22,743 bases of DNA from Anaerolineaceae bacterium (GTDB lineage Bacteria > Chloroflexota > Anaerolineae > Anaerolineales > Anaerolineaceae): the NCBI GenBank assembly GCA_021107195.1, contig JAIOTF010000043.1, positions 1-22,743 of the forward strand. The letters run 5' to 3'. The first letter of the stretch is position 1. Every line of letters begins with the position of its first letter. This document shows positions 21,201-22,743 of this stretch, piece by piece. The notes beneath the pieces are model-generated. The model was not told the origin of the DNA. It did no database searches and saw only the letters and a list, made by a program, of their open reading frames with translations. Both the position numbers and the translations under genes were made by a program.

Positions 21201-22099
21201 CGTGATTCCTCTGTTACTTCCCCTGCAAATATTTCAACAAGGGTTTGTTTGGGTTTCAATGAATATGCTTCTCTATAGATTTTTGCGATTTGGGCCAGGG
21301 TTTCAGGAGCTGCCTGGCACCTGGCTTCATCATAGGCAGTAATCCGCGGCTGTCCTTCCTGATATAAATCTGTCAGGTCGCGAAGCGTAGCTGCATCAAA
21401 ATAAAACATTTCATTCACGAAACCCTGAAAGAAATCGCCTAATGAAAAATCCAGTAAACGATTCCCTGTTCCGAAATTTACCAACTGATAGGCTTTGTAA
21501 TACATCTCAAGCCCTGCCTCGTGCATTTTTGTTGTAAACAATGCATAGGAAAATGAGCGATTGGCGTCGTCCTTAAAAAGATGCGGGGCTGACAGATTCC
21601 AGCCAAAATGTTTATTGGCTTTTTGCCAATCGTCTTTATCAACCTCAAGGTGAATCATTCTGAAAAATACGGCCAGACTATCATTTGGACCGTAACTTGA
21701 AATATCTTCCAGCATTTCTTCCCACTCATCCCAGGAAAAATTCCCAAAGGGGCTTTGTGCCAGGGGGATGATCAACCGGGGGTCTCCCCAGTCCTCCCCT
21801 TCCTGAATTTCGGAATATTCGTCCAGTGGAAATAAAACCACACTGATCATTTGGCAAAGATCCGAGAATGTTTTCGGTATGTGATATTCTGCCAGGTATG
21901 CCTCCAGGGCAGCAGGCCGCATCTCTGCGGCTGCGTTCATTGCGACAAAGTGGTAATAACAGTCCTGGAGAAAGCCCAGGGCTTCCTCCAGGGTGTCAGG
22001 CATCATCTTGCTGCGGAGTTGATCAATGGCATAGTCCAACCGGACAGGCATTTTTTGGCTCTGCAGCAATGCAATAGTGCTGTCCAGTGCAGGTTCCAT
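21158..22099 (-). CDS. PRTRC protein F-like (by position)
   Basis: A 313-residue acidic, mainly helical protein rich in Trp, Phe and Asp (WDEWEEMLEDIS, DDWQKANKHFGWN). No catalytic motif was recognised. The position between C and B matches protein F of other PRTRC cassettes; I cannot confirm homology by eye. The frame is open to 22159, but ATG at 22099 starts one base after the UBL stop (TGA-G-ATG), so coupling is likely and the upstream 20 residues are excluded. It overlaps the PRTRC-B gene by 43 bases. Confidence 0.6.
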   Translation of the reverse strand: MEPALDSTIALLQSQKMPVRLDYAIDQLRSKMMPDTLEEALGFLQDCYYHFVAMNAAAEMRPAALEAYLAEYHIPKTFSDLCQMISVVLFPLDEYSEIQEGEDWGDPRLIIPLAQSPFGNFSWDEWEEMLEDISSYGPNDSLAVFFRMIHLEVDKDDWQKANKHFGWNLSAPHLFKDDANRSFSYALFTTKMHEAGLEMYYKAYQLVNFGTGNRLLDFSLGDFFQGFVNEMFYFDAATLRDLTDLYQEGQPRITAYDEARCQAAPETLAQIAKIYREAYSLKPKQTLVEIFAGEVTEESRCQLETTSLQNCNF

Positions 22100-22100
22100 C

Positions 22101-22541
22101 TCAAAATCCCACAGGAACACGCATATCAGGGATTGGAGAGGCGTCTTGAAAACGACCAAGAGCTGCTGCGATCATCTTTCCCTGTAGTTCGCCTTCTTCG
22201 CATACCGTTTCGATCTGCGATTGAAAACACTCGATTTCCACCGGAGATTTCCCCACCAGTGTCAGGGCGGGGTAGTTCATGTAGAATTCAATTGCCGGGT
22301 TCATGCCGCCAACGCAGGCTGTAAGCTGTGCAAGCGGGGACAAATAGCCTTTGGTGCCGGCCTGTTTGATAACCTCCACGAAAGTGTGCTGGTCATCGTC
22401 TTTGTCCAATATGCGTTTGATCCTGGCGTTTGCAACACCGGGATATACAGGGGCGAGAGCGCGGGTAAGCAGCTCGTCATTGACCCCAATTTCCGCGGGG
22501 ACAGATAATTCCTGCCCCTCTACTTTGATTGTGTACTTCAT
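22101..22541 (-). CDS. PRTRC system protein C, ubiquitin-like, with C-terminal extension
   Basis: A 146-residue protein. Residues 1-65 match PRTRC C (Prok_Ub): a beta-strand start, VYPGVANARIKR (compare YPELTTA in the family), and FVEVIKQAGTKG. In the family GTKG normally ends the protein. Here 81 residues follow (66-146), containing C76, GG at 78-79 and a helical part. The frame is clean and GGAGGG precedes the ATG, so this is not an error at the end. If GTKG is the attachment point, the tail must be removed or the protein works as a fusion. It is the first complete gene of the cassette in the window. Confidence 0.85.
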   Translation of the reverse strand: MKYTIKVEGQELSVPAEIGVNDELLTRALAPVYPGVANARIKRILDKDDDQHTFVEVIKQAGTKGYLSPLAQLTACVGGMNPAIEFYMNYPALTLVGKSPVEIECFQSQIETVCEEGELQGKMIAAALGRFQDASPIPDMRVPVGF

Positions 22542-22556
22542 TATTATTCCCTCCGG

Positions 22557-22742
22557 TTAGAACAGGCTTTGCTGGCCTGCAGTGATGGGGTTCTTTTTCC
22601 CGTTTTTTGTGATTTCAAACGGGGTTGAAGTGGAAATTACGGTCCCCTGTGCCTGTGTAGATGTTGACACCGGAGCAGGCCGTTTTTTTCGTTTCTTTTT
22701 ATCGGCAACCGCTTTGAGTTTTGCCATTTTGCGATTGGGCAT
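22557..22742 (-). CDS. C-terminal part of a basic protein in the PRTRC E position
   Basis: Incomplete: an ATG lies at the last bases of the window, but the frame may begin outside. The 61 visible residues are basic (KLKAVADKKKRKKRPAPV), then Ser/Thr-rich, and end in TAGQQSLF, close to the GQQSFF end of the helicase. In other PRTRC cassettes protein E precedes C and often ends in a low-complexity basic tail. Homology to E cannot be tested with this fragment. The stop lies 15 bases before the UBL start. Confidence 0.55.
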   Translation of the reverse strand: MPNRKMAKLKAVADKKKRKKRPAPVSTSTQAQGTVISTSTPFEITKNGKKNPITAGQQSLF

Positions 22743-22743
22743 G

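Overview
The window looks like the replication, partition and accessory core of a plasmid or integrative element from a bacterium of moderate GC content. A Chloroflexota (Anaerolineae-like) host is my best guess. This rests on the style of the membrane-anchored, Pro/Thr-linked lectin-fold protein and on the density of DUF234-type ATPases and toxin-antitoxin genes. It is an inference, not a marker-gene result. No rRNA, tRNA, CRISPR array or intact transposase was seen.

Layout. At 1-2860 there is a DUF234-type AAA ATPase (-), a decayed fragment of a helicase 3' end, and an AbrB/PIN (VapBC-type) toxin-antitoxin pair (+). At 2950-5330 a minus-strand operon encodes two paralogous winged-helix/nuclease-like proteins and a membrane-anchored lectin-fold protein. 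At 5720-6700 lie a zinc-ribbon-like protein and an SSB-like OB-fold protein. At 6790-9934 is the replication/partition block: a DnaA-N-like replication protein, a gene broken by an in-frame amber codon, a phased array of CGGTRAC heptamers, a ribbon-helix-helix protein and ParA. At 9950-13160 are a broken higB with intact higA, an attC-like hairpin, a second DUF234-type ATPase and a hicAB module flanked by a 35-bp direct repeat. At 13160-19040 are a 1281-residue methyltransferase-helicase, a DUF6876-like protein and two unrecognised proteins. At 19144-22743 is a PRTRC cassette.

The PRTRC cassette is the most interesting part. In transcription order it encodes the end of a basic protein (E position), a PRTRC-C ubiquitin-like protein, an F-position protein, PRTRC-B with an E2-like PN...C active-site signature, PRTRC-A with a perfect JAMM metalloprotease motif, and a ThiF/E1-like adenylating enzyme. 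The parts are tightly coupled by start/stop overlaps, and a terminator encloses the E1 stop codon. Together they look like a bacterial ubiquitin-like conjugation/deconjugation set. The ubiquitin-like protein is odd: its usual terminal GTKG is followed by about 80 extra residues, so it may need processing, possibly by the adjacent JAMM protein.

The methyltransferase-helicase and the basic E-position protein share a C-terminal GQQS(L/F)F tail that resembles a sliding-clamp-binding peptide. This suggests that PRTRC and the helicase act at replication forks. ParA, the RHH protein and the heptamer array form a partition system. VapBC, HigBA and HicAB add addiction functions, one of which is already decaying.
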